A stretch of 48,740 nt of DNA from Mucilaginibacter sp. Its GTDB lineage: Bacteria > Bacteroidota > Bacteroidia > Sphingobacteriales > Sphingobacteriaceae. Below the pieces are notes generated by a model. It had not been told where the DNA came from and made no database searches. It saw nothing but the letters and a program-made list of their open reading frames with translations. Positions 1 through 8,115 of the stretch are shown piece after piece (within the stretch, counting starts at the first letter, position 1; each line of letters starts with the position of its first letter). The DNA lies in assembly GCF_028288205.1 (NCBI RefSeq), contig NZ_JAQBOD010000004.1, positions 1 through 48,740 on the forward strand, given 5' to 3'. Position numbers and translations under genes: made by a program.

Positions 1-342
1 GGGACATATGTTGCCTTCTCAAAATGGTTGAAAAAGGGAGGAATCATGTCCCACTCAATTGATTTTAAATGTCACCGAACAACTAAACGTTGGAATGGTC
101 ACAGAACCTATAGCGAGTTTGAGTGGAGGATTGTAAAGGGGGGCCGAATGTTTTTGATAAACCGGCTGCCATACTCGGTACATCAGGAACTGCAGAAAAA
201 GCACGGTTTCAGAATATTGAAGGAGCTTCCAATGATCATGGCTAACGATATTCCAAGGAATAAATTTTCACAAAGGTTCAGGAATCTTTCAGAAGAAGAT
301 ATGACAACAAGCGAGGCGTATATGCTCTCCGTAAAAGAGTGA
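1..342 (+). CDS. C-terminal fragment, probable class I SAM-dependent methyltransferase
   Basis: The reading frame is open to the left edge of the window, so the gene starts outside it and only about 113 codons are visible, ending at TGA 340-342. The visible part has the pattern IDFK-x-H, a WNGH-x-TYSEFEW stretch, an INR-x-PYS-x-H segment and then GFRILKE. From memory this resembles the C-terminal part of methyltransferases in surface polysaccharide gene clusters, where this part follows the SAM-binding fold. The SAM-binding motifs themselves lie outside the window, so the function is an inference by resemblance. An internal TTG at 28 should not be taken as the start, because the frame continues upstream without a stop. 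Confidence 0.5.
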   Translation, partial: GTYVAFSKWLKKGGIMSHSIDFKCHRTTKRWNGHRTYSEFEWRIVKGGRMFLINRLPYSVHQELQKKHGFRILKELPMIMANDIPRNKFSQRFRNLSEEDMTTSEAYMLSVKE

Positions 343-467
343 TAAATGCATTTACTTCCTTTGATTCGGTATTTGCATAAAATAGAACAGATCGTAATTC
401 TATCTGATAAAACAAATAAATTAAGTAAGAATCTGCACTTTTAGCTTCAAAAGGCACTTTAAAGCAT

Positions 468-495
468 AAAAAAACCTCTTAGCAATGCTAAGAGG
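468..495 (-). terminator. Rho-independent terminator downstream of tRNA-Phe
   Basis: A near-perfect hairpin (CCTCTTAGCA / TGCTAAGAGG, 475-495) is followed on the minus strand by a run of seven T (468-474). It lies 15 bases beyond the 3' end of tRNA-Phe and should end that transcript. Confidence 0.8.
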
Positions 496-509
496 TCTGG
501 AAATGGTTG

Positions 510-582
510 TGGTATCAGCTGGGATCGAACCAGCGACACAAGGATTTTCAGTCCTTTGCTCTACCGACTGAGCTATGATACC
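510..582 (-). tRNA. tRNA-Phe (anticodon GAA)
   Basis: Read on the minus strand, 582 to 510 folds as a complete 73-nt tRNA. The acceptor stem is GGTATCA/TGATACC with discriminator A, the D arm is GCTC/GAGC, the anticodon arm is AAGGA/TCCTT with loop CTGAAAA, and the T arm is GCTGG/CCAGC with loop TTCGATC. The anticodon GAA reads Phe codons. The 3' CCA is not encoded, so it must be added after transcription. A TACATTTG promoter element lies 17 bases upstream and a terminator lies just downstream, so it appears to be a single-gene transcript. Confidence 0.97.
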
Positions 583-598
583 GACCGTTTAAGGACTG

Positions 599-606
599 CA
601 AATGTA
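599..606 (-). promoter_or_regulatory. Bacteroidota -7 promoter element for tRNA-Phe
   Basis: The minus strand reads TACATTTG, an exact match to the TAnnTTTG -7 consensus, 17 bases upstream of the mature tRNA 5' end. I see no clear TTG -33 element. The upstream side is A-rich on this strand. Confidence 0.6.
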
Positions 607-761
607 GCCTTTTTTTTATTTATAGGTATTTTTTTTTGAAAATTCTGTTACTTAATTTATAGGTCGCGATTAACTATGCAGTAAATCAAATAATTACAGT
701 TCCGCAAAAACAAAACGGTATGTAAATGTTTACTGTTATTTTAATAGTTGATAGATAAAAC

Positions 762-769
762 TATCTTTG
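762..769 (+). promoter_or_regulatory. -7 promoter element upstream of the Fe-S oxidoreductase operon
   Basis: TATCTTTG matches TAnnTTTG exactly and ends 22 bases before the ATG at 792. A -33 TTG at the standard spacing is not obvious. Confidence 0.5.
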
Positions 770-791
770 AGTAAATTACTATGCACGCATA

Positions 792-2090
792 ATGATTGCA
801 CAGATCATCTTTATCTTCATATTAATATCAGCCGTTTACCTGTTTAGTAAAAACGCGGGTAAAATCAGGCGCAATATTCTTTTGGGGAAAAACACCAATC
901 GGTCAGATCAACTCGCCAGGCGATGGATGGTGATGGCAAAAGTGGCCCTGGGGCAAACCAAAATGGTTAAGCGCCCGGTAGCGGCTATAATGCACTTCTT
1001 TATTTATATAGGCTTTATCATTATTAATCTTGAAGTTTTAGAGATAATGATAGACGGCATATTTGGGTCACATCGCATATTTTCAAAACCTTTGGGCAGT
1101 TTGTATGGATTGCTTATAGGCGGGTTCGAAATATTAGCAGTATTGGTACTTACAGCCTGTATAGTTTTCCTTATCCGTAGAAACCTGATCCATCTAAAGC
1201 GTTTTAACGGCGCAGAGATGACCCAATGGCCAAAATCGGATGCCAACTATATCCTCATTATTGAGATATGCTTAATGGTCGCCTTTTTAACCATGAACAC
1301 CGCCGACTATAAGTTACAGGCTTTACATTTTGGTCATTATATTAAAGCGGGTAGTTTCCCGGTAAGTAGTTTAATAGCTCCGCTCCTATCGGCAAATGCA
1401 AATACATTGGCTATTATAGAGCGTATTTGCTGGTGGCTGCATATTGTTGGGATACTGGCGTTTTTAAATTATCTGCCTTACTCCAAACATTTTCATATAC
1501 TGCTGGCTTTCCCTAACACCTGGTATTCAAACCTGGAGCCTAAGGGAGAGTTTACCAATATGGCATCTGTTACCAATGAGGTTAAAGCAATGCTTGATCC
1601 ATCGTTTGTACCCGAAGGCAATGGCGAAATAGCCCGCTTTGGTGCGAAGGATGTAACCGACCTCACCTGGAAAAACCTGATGGAGGCCTATACCTGTACC
1701 GAGTGCGGCCGGTGTACCGCTGTTTGTCCGGCTAATATTACGGGAAAGCTGCTATCGCCCCGTAAAATCATGATGGATACCCGCGACCGTATAACCGAAG
1801 TGGGTAATAACATAGATGAACATGGCAAGGAACACCGGGATGGTAAATCCCTGCTGGATGATTACATAACCCGTGAAGAACTTTGGGCCTGCACTACCTG
1901 CAACGCTTGTGTGGAAGCCTGCCCTGTAAATATAAATCCGCTGGAAATTATAACCGAAATGCGCCGATATATTGTTATGGAAGAATCGCAGGCGCCTGCA
2001 AGTTTGAACAATATGTTTGGCAATGTAGAGAATAACAGTGCCCCATGGAAATATAGCAATGCAGACAGGTTTAATTGGGTAGATAAATAG
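792..2090 (+). CDS. Membrane-bound (Fe-S) oxidoreductase subunit, NarI-like N-terminus plus two 4Fe-4S clusters
   Basis: 432 aa. The first ~240 residues are hydrophobic, with about five or six membrane segments and several membrane-side histidines (the MHF, LHFGHY and WWLHIVG regions), as in heme b subunits of the NarI type. The C-terminal domain is ferredoxin-like, with two CxxCxxCxxxCP motifs at Cys302/305/308/312 and Cys367/370/373/377. These should bind two [4Fe-4S] clusters on the cytoplasmic side. The CCG-domain partner follows 66 bp downstream on the same strand, and together they resemble a two-gene version of the fused membrane protein that passes electrons from electron-transfer flavoprotein to menaquinone (EMO-like) or of HdrDE/GlpC-type modules. 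The Fe-S and membrane parts are seen directly; the partner and donor are inferred. ATG 792 was chosen because the earlier ATG at 781 hits a stop within four codons. Confidence 0.85.
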   Translation: MIAQIIFIFILISAVYLFSKNAGKIRRNILLGKNTNRSDQLARRWMVMAKVALGQTKMVKRPVAAIMHFFIYIGFIIINLEVLEIMIDGIFGSHRIFSKPLGSLYGLLIGGFEILAVLVLTACIVFLIRRNLIHLKRFNGAEMTQWPKSDANYILIIEICLMVAFLTMNTADYKLQALHFGHYIKAGSFPVSSLIAPLLSANANTLAIIERICWWLHIVGILAFLNYLPYSKHFHILLAFPNTWYSNLEPKGEFTNMASVTNEVKAMLDPSFVPEGNGEIARFGAKDVTDLTWKNLMEAYTCTECGRCTAVCPANITGKLLSPRKIMMDTRDRITEVGNNIDEHGKEHRDGKSLLDDYITREELWACTTCNACVEACPVNINPLEIITEMRRYIVMEESQAPASLNNMFGNVENNSAPWKYSNADRFNWVDK

Positions 2091-2100
2091 TCAGTATATC

Positions 2101-2142
2101 ATTGGGTCATTAAGTCATTGTATCGCGACTTAATGACCTAAT
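2101..2142. repeat. Inverted repeat between the two Fe-S genes
   Basis: A 16-bp arm (2101-2116) and its complement (2127-2142) match with one mismatch around a 10-nt loop. The core is GGTCATTAAGTC / GACTTAATGACC. It lies in the 66-bp gap of a likely operon, has no T-run, and would form a strong mRNA hairpin just before the second gene. The surrounding sequence repeats ATGAC/GTCAT words. Confidence 0.7.
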
Positions 2143-2156
2143 GACGCAATGGCTTA

Positions 2157-2960
2157 ATGACTAAAAGAATGACAAAGATAAAAGTGCCTACCATGGCCGA
2201 AATGGCCGCCCAGGGCAAACAGCCCGAAATATTATTTTGGGTTGGCTGTGCAGGAAGTTTTGATGAACGCGCGCAAAAAATAACCCGCGATATTTGCAAA
2301 ATACTACAGTATGTAGGTATAAGCTATGCCGTATTGGGTACCGAGGAAAGCTGCACTGGCGACCCTGCCAAGCGTGCTGGTAATGAGTTTTTGTTCCAGA
2401 TGCAGGCCATAGCCAATATACAGGTGCTGGATGGTTACCATATTAAAAAGATAGTTACCGGTTGCCCGCATTGTTTTAATACCATAAAAAATGAGTACCC
2501 GGGTTTAGGGGGTAATTATGAGGTGATACACCACACGCAACTAATACAACAGCTAATTGACGAAGGCAAGCTAAAAGCCGAAGGGGGCGAAAGCTTTAAA
2601 GGTAAACGCATTACTTACCATGACCCTTGTTATCTGGGCCGGGGAAACAACGTTTATGAAGCTCCACGAAAAGCATTAGAAATATTAGATACTGAGTTGG
2701 TTGAAATGAAACGCTGTAAAAGCAATGGCTTATGCTGCGGCGCAGGCGGCGCGCAAATGTTTAAAGAGCCCGAGCCCGGCAATAAAGACATTAATATGGA
2801 GCGTATTGACGAGGTAATAGCTATTAACGCCCAGGTTGTGGCCGCTGCCTGCCCGTTTTGTATGACGATGCTAAGCGATGGCGTAAAGAACCATGATAAG
2901 GACGATGAAATAGTGGTACTGGATATCGCGGAGATAACCGTAAGGGCAAATGGCTTATAA
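2157..2960 (+). CDS. (Fe-S)-binding protein with two CCG domains (HdrD/GlpC C-terminal type)
   Basis: 267 aa, soluble. It carries the cysteine-rich CCG signature twice. The first half has WVGCAGSFDERA, a Cys in the EESCTGDPAKR stretch, and CPHCFNT. The second half has DPCYLGR followed by CCGAGGAQMF and CPFCMTM. In heterodisulfide reductase and GlpC-like proteins these cysteines hold a [4Fe-4S] or noncubane cluster at the quinone- or disulfide-active site. It is co-oriented with the membrane Fe-S gene and very probably forms a complex with it, accepting electrons from a cytoplasmic flavoprotein. The start is ATG 2157; ATG 2169 is a close alternative. Its last six bases overlap the convergent gene 2955-3437. 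Confidence 0.85.
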   Translation: MTKRMTKIKVPTMAEMAAQGKQPEILFWVGCAGSFDERAQKITRDICKILQYVGISYAVLGTEESCTGDPAKRAGNEFLFQMQAIANIQVLDGYHIKKIVTGCPHCFNTIKNEYPGLGGNYEVIHHTQLIQQLIDEGKLKAEGGESFKGKRITYHDPCYLGRGNNVYEAPRKALEILDTELVEMKRCKSNGLCCGAGGAQMFKEPEPGNKDINMERIDEVIAINAQVVAAACPFCMTMLSDGVKNHDKDDEIVVLDIAEITVRANGL

Positions 2961-3437
2961 ACCTTTCATCTTAAAATAATTCAGCGCGTTGCGGAGGCTA
3001 TCAAGCCGTTCGGGGTCCATATTTTTTACCGGGATATTTAAGACCATAGCCATCGAATCAACATTACCTTTTTTGTCATTATAGGTTTGTACAATAATAT
3101 CATCTCCCCTGGCTTTTAACTGCAGGGTGCCATTACTAACATTACCCACATAATCTATATCATCTAACTTTTGCAGGAAGAAAGAGAAATATTCCTGCTT
3201 ACCGTTTTGGTAAACTTTACGCATGCGGATAAACGAATCATCGGTTAATACCAGCTCCCATTTTTTTAATTTAACGTCGGATGATGGATCGAAGGATTGT
3301 GCCAAACATTTGTTACCCCAGCTTAACCAGTCCTGGTCGCCCATACCCGCGACAAAGCAAAAACTAATCAAAATGGTTAGTATGACAGAAAAAATAATTG
3401 CTATTTTTTTGATTTTTAGCAGAACTGATTTTACCAT
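2955..3437 (-). CDS. Hypothetical membrane-anchored or secreted protein
   Basis: 160 aa. Residues about 8-30 are strongly hydrophobic after a Lys-rich start (MVKSVLLKIKK), which fits a signal peptide or N-terminal anchor. The rest is a small, probably extracytoplasmic beta-rich domain with charged stretches (KLKKWELVL, RMRKVY, KMKGL end). I do not recognise the family. It converges on the Fe-S operon with a 6-bp overlap of coding ends and is divergent from the gene at 3484. The ATG at 3437 is well placed before the hydrophobic segment. Confidence 0.7.
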   Translation of the reverse strand: MVKSVLLKIKKIAIIFSVILTILISFCFVAGMGDQDWLSWGNKCLAQSFDPSSDVKLKKWELVLTDDSFIRMRKVYQNGKQEYFSFFLQKLDDIDYVGNVSNGTLQLKARGDDIIVQTYNDKKGNVDSMAMVLNIPVKNMDPERLDSLRNALNYFKMKGL

Positions 3438-3472
3438 GACAACAAAACTCTGCCCCTAAGTTAATAAATTGG

Positions 3473-3480
3473 TAGCTTTG
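3473..3480 (+). promoter_or_regulatory. -7 promoter element, likely leaderless transcript
   Basis: TAGCTTTG matches TAnnTTTG exactly. It ends only three bases before ATG 3484, so transcription should begin at or next to the start codon. This also argues against the TTG at 3469, which lies upstream of the element. Confidence 0.6.
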
Positions 3481-3483
3481 CAC

Positions 3484-3966
3484 ATGCAATTTTCTGAAAA
3501 TTCAAGAGTATGGGTATATCAGTCGGATAAAAAACTGGCTGATGAGGTTGTACAACAAATACAGCAACGCTTAAACAGTTTTACTGCCGAGTGGACCGCC
3601 CACAATAACCAGCTTAAAGCCAAAGCCGAAATACGTTATAATCGTTTCTTTATATTGATAGTTGACGAAACGCAGGCAGGCGCCAGCGGCTGTTCTATTG
3701 ATAAGTCGGTTAATTTTATGAAGCGATTGGAGCAGGAATTTAACATCAGCCTGTTTGATCGTTTTAATTTAGCTTATCGTGATGCCGGTGAGGTACTATC
3801 CCTGCCCCGTCATGGATTTGAAGAACTACTTAAACAAGGCACCATTAATACCAATACCATTGTATACAATAACCTGGTACAAAACCTTACCGAGCTGGAA
3901 ACTAAATGGGAAGTACCATTTAAGGATAGCTGGCACATACAGTTATTTAGGGATTTGGTTAGTTAG
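3484..3966 (+). CDS. Conserved Bacteroidota protein of unknown function (often labelled ABC transporter ATPase)
   Basis: About 160 aa from ATG 3484 (MQFSENSRVWVYQSDK). It is a soluble alpha/beta protein with a characteristic central stretch around FFILIVDETQAGASGCSID and later SLPRHGFEELLKQG. Homologues in Bacteroidota carry the name ABC transporter ATPase, but I see no Walker A (GxxGxGKS/T), no LSGGQ signature and no Walker B, so that name is not supported. Function unknown. The longer frame starting at TTG 3469 would begin upstream of the promoter element and is rejected. Confidence 0.7.
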   Translation: MQFSENSRVWVYQSDKKLADEVVQQIQQRLNSFTAEWTAHNNQLKAKAEIRYNRFFILIVDETQAGASGCSIDKSVNFMKRLEQEFNISLFDRFNLAYRDAGEVLSLPRHGFEELLKQGTINTNTIVYNNLVQNLTELETKWEVPFKDSWHIQLFRDLVS

Positions 3967-4035
3967 TAAATTCACTTCTCATTTCGAGTTGTAAAACTTC
4001 GCGAAATTCTGAAAGATGAAATGACAAAAGAGCGC

Positions 4036-4110
4036 TGTCATGCTGAGCCGCGTCGAAGCATATGTGCGAGGGCCTTTACGCTCACTCTTCGAGGGCTTCT
4101 GTGAGTGACG
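4036..4110. repeat. Intergenic palindromic repeat, TGTCATGCTGAG type
   Basis: Imperfect inverted repeat beginning TGTCATGCTGAG and ending GTGAGTGACG, with inner arms GTCGAAG and CTTCGA. A 21-bp core at 4072-4092 starting GCCTTTACGCTCA recurs at 32927-32947 with three mismatches, so it is a dispersed family. It is preceded by a short inverted pair (TCATTTCG ... GAAATGA) at about 3978-4024. Confidence 0.55.
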
Positions 4111-4149
4111 CCTCTCACAACGTTTAAACAAACGTTTTTGCCCGGTTTA

Positions 4150-4191
4150 GATCAGGAGGGATCAGGCTGGGTCAGGTTAGGGTAGATCAGG
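4150..4191 (+). repeat. Phased GATCAGG direct repeats
   Basis: GATCAGG at 4150 and 4160, GGTCAGG at 4170 and GATCAGG at 4185. The first three are spaced exactly 10 bp apart, one helical turn. They lie about 55-95 bp before the next gene. A role as an operator is only a guess. Confidence 0.5.
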
Positions 4192-4243
4192 GTAGAAATG
4201 GTTTAGAATTTGTTGTCCATATTTTTATCGTTAACTTGGTATT

Positions 4244-4867
4244 ATGGAACAATACGATCACCGCATAGATGCTTACATCGACAAAAAACCTGCTTTTGCT
4301 CAGCCAATATTAAAACATTTGCGTGAATTGGTGCATTCAGTATCTCCATTGATATCTGAGACTATAAAATGGGGACATCCCTTTTTTGAGTATAATAACG
4401 GTACGCTTGCCAATATGGCTTGCTTTAAAGAGCATTTATCGTTTGGTTTATGGAGCAGTACAGCAATTGTGGATACGCATGGTGTATTACAACGCCCGGG
4501 CGAAAAAGAAGCTGCGGGAAATTTCGGGCGAATTACCAAATTGTCTGATCTGCCTGCTGATGATATCTTGATAGATTTTATCAAACAGGGTATGGCATTT
4601 AATGAAAAAGGCGAAAAATCTCCGGCAAGAAAAGCGGCCGCCGCCAGACCACCTAAAGCAGAGATCGCTATGCCCGATTATTTTTTAGAAGCATTGGCAA
4701 AAGACGAGAAAGCCGCAGCTGCTTTCTACAATTTTAGCCCATCACATAAAAGAGAATACCTGGAATGGATAATCGATGCCAAAACAGAAGCTACCCGCCA
4801 AAAGCGTACAGCAACCGCTATTGAATGGATGACAGAAGGTAAATCAAGAAATTGGAAGTATAAGTAG
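4244..4867 (+). CDS. DUF1801 / YdeI-OmpD-associated family protein
   Basis: 207 aa, cytoplasmic. The N-terminal half (about 1-115) is DUF1801-like: a conserved WGHPFFEYN stretch, ACFKEHLSFGLW and a later ELPAD-type segment. The C-terminal part (about 135-207) has the YdeI/OmpD-associated pattern: PDYFLEALAKDEKAAAAFYN, then SPSHKREYLEWI and ATR. These proteins are linked in annotation to resistance to bacteriocins or polymyxin-type peptides and to iron-binding folds, but a molecular activity is not established. It stands alone and converges with manA across a palindromic element. Confidence 0.75.
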   Translation: MEQYDHRIDAYIDKKPAFAQPILKHLRELVHSVSPLISETIKWGHPFFEYNNGTLANMACFKEHLSFGLWSSTAIVDTHGVLQRPGEKEAAGNFGRITKLSDLPADDILIDFIKQGMAFNEKGEKSPARKAAAARPPKAEIAMPDYFLEALAKDEKAAAAFYNFSPSHKREYLEWIIDAKTEATRQKRTATAIEWMTEGKSRNWKYK

Positions 4868-4887
4868 GCCCGCGCTTCTCACCTGCA

Positions 4888-5023
4888 CGTCATTGCGAGG
4901 AACGAAGCAATCTCTACACTCGCTAATCAATATGAAAAAATATCGTTCAATGCATTGCTGCATAAAAAAGCACCCCCATTGTTGATGTCCTACGTAGAGA
5001 TTGCTTCGTTCCTCGCAATGACG
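4888..5023. repeat. 136-bp palindromic element, CGTCATTGCGAG family, copy 1
   Basis: Perfect 29-bp inverted ends (4888-4916 and 4995-5023) begin CGTCATTGCGAGGAACG and continue GAAGCAATCTCTA. They enclose a 78-bp interior containing GCTAATCAAT near the left and TGATGTCCTACG near the right, both also found in the copy at 19058-19191. The element fills the gap between convergent genes, 12 bases from the manA stop codon. It has no coding capacity. The structure is like a MITE or a large REP unit. Confidence 0.9.
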
Positions 5024-5035
5024 CGTTGTAACCTT

Positions 5036-6016
5036 TTACTCAATAAAGCTTTCCAATATCTTAAAGCCACTGGTAGTTTCCAGCTCTATTTTATCAATTG
5101 TTTTAGGTAACAATATACATTCGCCCATTTTAACCGGGTAGCTTTCACCATTATAGTTAATGGTGTACTCGCCGGCAACACAAACGTGTATTACAAACGA
5201 ATCAAGATTACTGTAATCTTTACTTGTGCTTTCGGTAGCATCTAACACACTGGTAGTAAAATACGGGCATTTAACCAGTTGAACAGTTTCATCCTTTTCG
5301 GGCGTGTATTTGGTTTTATAGTTTCCGTAGTATTTATAATCTATCGCTGCTAAAGCTTCCTCGGTATGCAGCTCGCGTTTGTTACCATTGGCGTCTACAC
5401 GGTCAAAATCATAAATACGGTAAGTTATATCAGATGTTTGTTGTATCTCGGCCAATAGCAAACCTGCTCCAATGGTATGCACACGTCCGGCAGGTAAAAA
5501 GAAAACATCACCCGCGTTTGCATCTTCACGGTTCAACACATCCATTAAATGACCGCTGTTAAATTTCTCTAAATACTCTTCCTGAGTTAATTCTTTATTA
5601 AAACCCGCAATTAACGTTGAGCCGGGATCAGCCTCAATTATATACCACATTTCGGTTTTACCGAAAGAGTTATGGCGCTTTTTAGCTAACTCATCATTAG
5701 GGTGAACCTGTATAGAAAGGTCCTCATTGGCATCAATAAACTTTACCAATAGCGGGAAGATATTGCCAAAATGTGCATATACCTTTTTACCCACTAATTC
5801 TTCGCCATATTTTTCTAACAGATCAGCTAATGATTCGCCGGCTAACGCGCCATTGGCAACAATAGAAACGTCGGTTTTTACGCCTGATATTTCCCAGGTT
5901 TCGCCACAGTTTGGTAGTGAACCAAAATCTTTATGCAAGTAGGTCTTTATTTTTTGACCACCCCAGATTTTGTCTTTGTAAATGGTTTTGAATTTTAGCG
6001 GATATAATGCAGACAT
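5036..6016 (-). CDS. manA: Mannose-6-phosphate isomerase, class I
   Basis: 326 aa, typical of the short Bacteroidota type I enzyme. It interconverts mannose-6-phosphate and fructose-6-phosphate, feeding GDP-mannose and glycan synthesis. Zinc ligands can be read as Gln103 and His105 in QVHPND, Glu122 in GKTEMWY and His180 in PAGRVHTIGAG. The N-terminal KDKIWGG and NCGETWEIS motifs and the QTSDITYRIYDFDR segment are characteristic. The C-terminal region forms the second cupin. It is transcribed leftward with a palindromic element right at its 3' end, which may act as the stop signal. The upstream gene on the same strand is 20 bp away. Confidence 0.93.
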   Translation of the reverse strand: MSALYPLKFKTIYKDKIWGGQKIKTYLHKDFGSLPNCGETWEISGVKTDVSIVANGALAGESLADLLEKYGEELVGKKVYAHFGNIFPLLVKFIDANEDLSIQVHPNDELAKKRHNSFGKTEMWYIIEADPGSTLIAGFNKELTQEEYLEKFNSGHLMDVLNREDANAGDVFFLPAGRVHTIGAGLLLAEIQQTSDITYRIYDFDRVDANGNKRELHTEEALAAIDYKYYGNYKTKYTPEKDETVQLVKCPYFTTSVLDATESTSKDYSNLDSFVIHVCVAGEYTINYNGESYPVKMGECILLPKTIDKIELETTSGFKILESFIE

Positions 6017-6036
6017 AGCAGATATTAAATTTTGCG

Positions 6037-6732
6037 CTAAGTTAGGGATTTTGAATAAGCCTGAAACAAGGATTTTCTAAAAATTACAATCAACATAGTC
6101 ATAAGCGCGGTATGTAGATAAATAAAGTCGGCTACGCCTAAAAAATGCCGCTGTGCTAAAAACCCAGCCCGCAATACTTTACCTAATAACATAAACTCGT
6201 AAGGCATCATTATACACATAGGTATAAAACATAATCCCAGCATTGTCCATAACCTGTTTTTATTGGCCAGTCTTTTATAGATCATATACAACGGCGGGAA
6301 AGACAGTATAAACACCACAGCAAAGCCAATTGATTTAATAAGCAATATACTTTGTCCATGTAATAAAACTTTCAATACAGTGGTCTCATCTCCCCTACCC
6401 ATGCCTGCAGTAAATATCCTGGCGAATGCCATATTACAGGCTATTAATACCAGCGCCAAACTCCAATACCTGTTATTGTTTGACCGGAGTAGGAAATAGC
6501 CTGTCCACATCATGATATAGCTAAAAACTGGCCCGGCCATTTCTGCTATATAGATATGCGAGTTATTAATACAATCGGCACAAAAGGTCCATAAGTTAAA
6601 GTCTATCTGTTTACCAGTGCAGCCACATATAATATAAGCCACTGATAAATGAGCCACTTCATGCAGTTGGCCAAATACAAAAACAAATGCCATAAAGGCC
6701 AGGCAATAACGCCATGAGAGTTTAATTTCCAT
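6037..6732 (-). CDS. Membrane protein with HExxH motif, M50-like putative metalloprotease
   Basis: 231 aa with about six membrane segments. In the first segment it has HEVAH (His24, Glu25, His28), and in a later segment AEMAGPVFSY, similar to the AGPxxN position in M50 site-2-protease-type enzymes. Two nearby Cys (CGC and CADC) lie between them. M50 proteases cut membrane-embedded substrates, but a third metal ligand (an Asp in a DG motif) is not clear here, so activity is uncertain. It lies 20 bp upstream of manA and may be co-transcribed. ATG 6732 directly precedes the first hydrophobic segment. Confidence 0.6.
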   Translation of the reverse strand: MEIKLSWRYCLAFMAFVFVFGQLHEVAHLSVAYIICGCTGKQIDFNLWTFCADCINNSHIYIAEMAGPVFSYIMMWTGYFLLRSNNNRYWSLALVLIACNMAFARIFTAGMGRGDETTVLKVLLHGQSILLIKSIGFAVVFILSFPPLYMIYKRLANKNRLWTMLGLCFIPMCIMMPYEFMLLGKVLRAGFLAQRHFLGVADFIYLHTALMTMLIVIFRKSLFQAYSKSLT

Positions 6733-6767
6733 GCGGGCTATGACGCAGGTAGTTGAAAGCAGGTTAC

Positions 6768-6801
6768 AAAAAAGCCCGGTGCAAGTTGCATCGGACTTTT
6801 T
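6768..6801 (-). terminator. Rho-independent terminator of icd
   Basis: Hairpin AGTCCGATGCAAC / TTGCACCGGGCT on the minus strand followed by a run of T. It lies 17-50 bases past the icd stop and separates icd from the membrane gene. Confidence 0.8.
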
Positions 6802-6817
6802 AATATTATTGGGTTAA

Positions 6818-8047
6818 TTATTTACCCAGCTTAACTTTCAAATTCTCATTGATCGCTTCTAAAAATTCTTCAGTATATAAGTAATCTGTACCGTGCTCAA
6901 CTTTTGATTTAATGGTGATAGCCAAATCTTTGGTCATTTTACCGCTTTCAACAGTTTCAATACAAACTTCTTCTAAAGCCTTACAGAAATCAATTAGTTC
7001 CTGGTTGCTATCCAATATGCCACGGAACTCTAAACCACGTGTCCACGCGAAGATAGATGCGATAGGATTAGTTGATGTAGGTCGGCCTGCCTGATGCTCG
7101 CGGTAGTGGCGGGTTACGGTACCATGTGCCGCTTCTGCTTCCATTACGGTACCATCAGGAGTAACCAATGTTGAGGTCATTAAACCTAACGAGCCAAAAC
7201 CTTGCGCTACTGTATCAGATTGTACATCGCCATCATAGTTTTTACAAGCCCAAACAAAATTGCCGTTCCATTTTAAGGCGGATGCAACCATGTCATCAAT
7301 TAAACGATGCTCATAGGTAATGCCGGCATCAGTAAATTTTTTCTTGTAGTCGGCTTGGTATATCTCTTCAAAAATATCTTTAAAACGGCCATCATATTTT
7401 TTGAGAATGGTGTTTTTGGTTGATAGATACAAAGGCCAGCCTTTCATTAATGCCTGATTAAAACAAGCATGCGCAAAACCACGGATAGATTCGTCTGTGT
7501 TATACATTGCCAAAGCAACACCATCGCCTTTAAAGTTAAACACTTCAAATGATTGCTCAGGGCTGCCATCTTCCGGCGTAAATTTTATGGTTAGTTTACC
7601 TTTTCCTTTAGTTAAAAAATCGGTAGCACGGTACTGGTCGCCAAAAGCATGACGGCCAATGCAAATAGGCGCTGTCCAGTTTGGCACTAAACGTGGTACG
7701 TTTGCCATTACAATAGGCTCGCGAAAAACAGTACCATCTAATATATTACGTATAGTTCCGTTTGGCGATTTCCACATCTGCTTTAAGCCAAATTCTTCTA
7801 CACGCTGCTCATCAGGTGTAATAGTAGCACATTTAATACCCACACCATATTGCTTAATGGCATTCGCGGCATCAATAGTAACCTGGTCGTTAGTTTCATC
7901 GCGATATTCTAAACCGAGATCATAATATTTAATATCCAGATCCAGATAAGGAACTATCAGCTTATCTTTTATAAACTTCCAGATAATGCGGGTCATTTCA
8001 TCGCCATCCAGCTCAACTACCGGATTATTTACTTTAATTTTTGACAT
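6818..8047 (-). CDS. icd: NADP-dependent isocitrate dehydrogenase (eukaryote-like homodimeric type)
   Basis: 409 aa, the length of the eukaryote-like subfamily. It oxidises isocitrate to 2-oxoglutarate in the TCA cycle and makes NADPH. Recognisable blocks are [13 protein letters not shown] at the start, [34 protein letters not shown] (substrate-binding Ser/Asn/Arg), [14 protein letters not shown], and the metal and cofactor region with DDMVA, DGDVQSD and [12 protein letters not shown]. It stands alone, with its own -7 element upstream and a clear terminator downstream. ATG start at 8047. Confidence 0.95.
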   Translation of the reverse strand: MSKIKVNNPVVELDGDEMTRIIWKFIKDKLIVPYLDLDIKYYDLGLEYRDETNDQVTIDAANAIKQYGVGIKCATITPDEQRVEEFGLKQMWKSPNGTIRNILDGTVFREPIVMANVPRLVPNWTAPICIGRHAFGDQYRATDFLTKGKGKLTIKFTPEDGSPEQSFEVFNFKGDGVALAMYNTDESIRGFAHACFNQALMKGWPLYLSTKNTILKKYDGRFKDIFEEIYQADYKKKFTDAGITYEHRLIDDMVASALKWNGNFVWACKNYDGDVQSDTVAQGFGSLGLMTSTLVTPDGTVMEAEAAHGTVTRHYREHQAGRPTSTNPIASIFAWTRGLEFRGILDSNQELIDFCKALEEVCIETVESGKMTKDLAITIKSKVEHGTDYLYTEEFLEAINENLKVKLGK

Positions 8048-8082
8048 ACCAGGTGTTCTAATTTTTTTATTATTAATGGCAC

Positions 8083-8090
8083 CAAATATA
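8083..8090 (-). promoter_or_regulatory. -7 promoter element of icd
   Basis: The minus strand reads TATATTTG, an exact TAnnTTTG match, 35 bases upstream of the icd ATG. No clear -33 TTG was found. Confidence 0.55.
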
Positions 8091-8115
8091 TAAAAATTGA
8101 TTTTACCATTTAGCT

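Noticed and set aside
3484..3966. Label ABC transporter ATPase for this family
   Set aside because: No Walker A, signature or Walker B motif can be seen.
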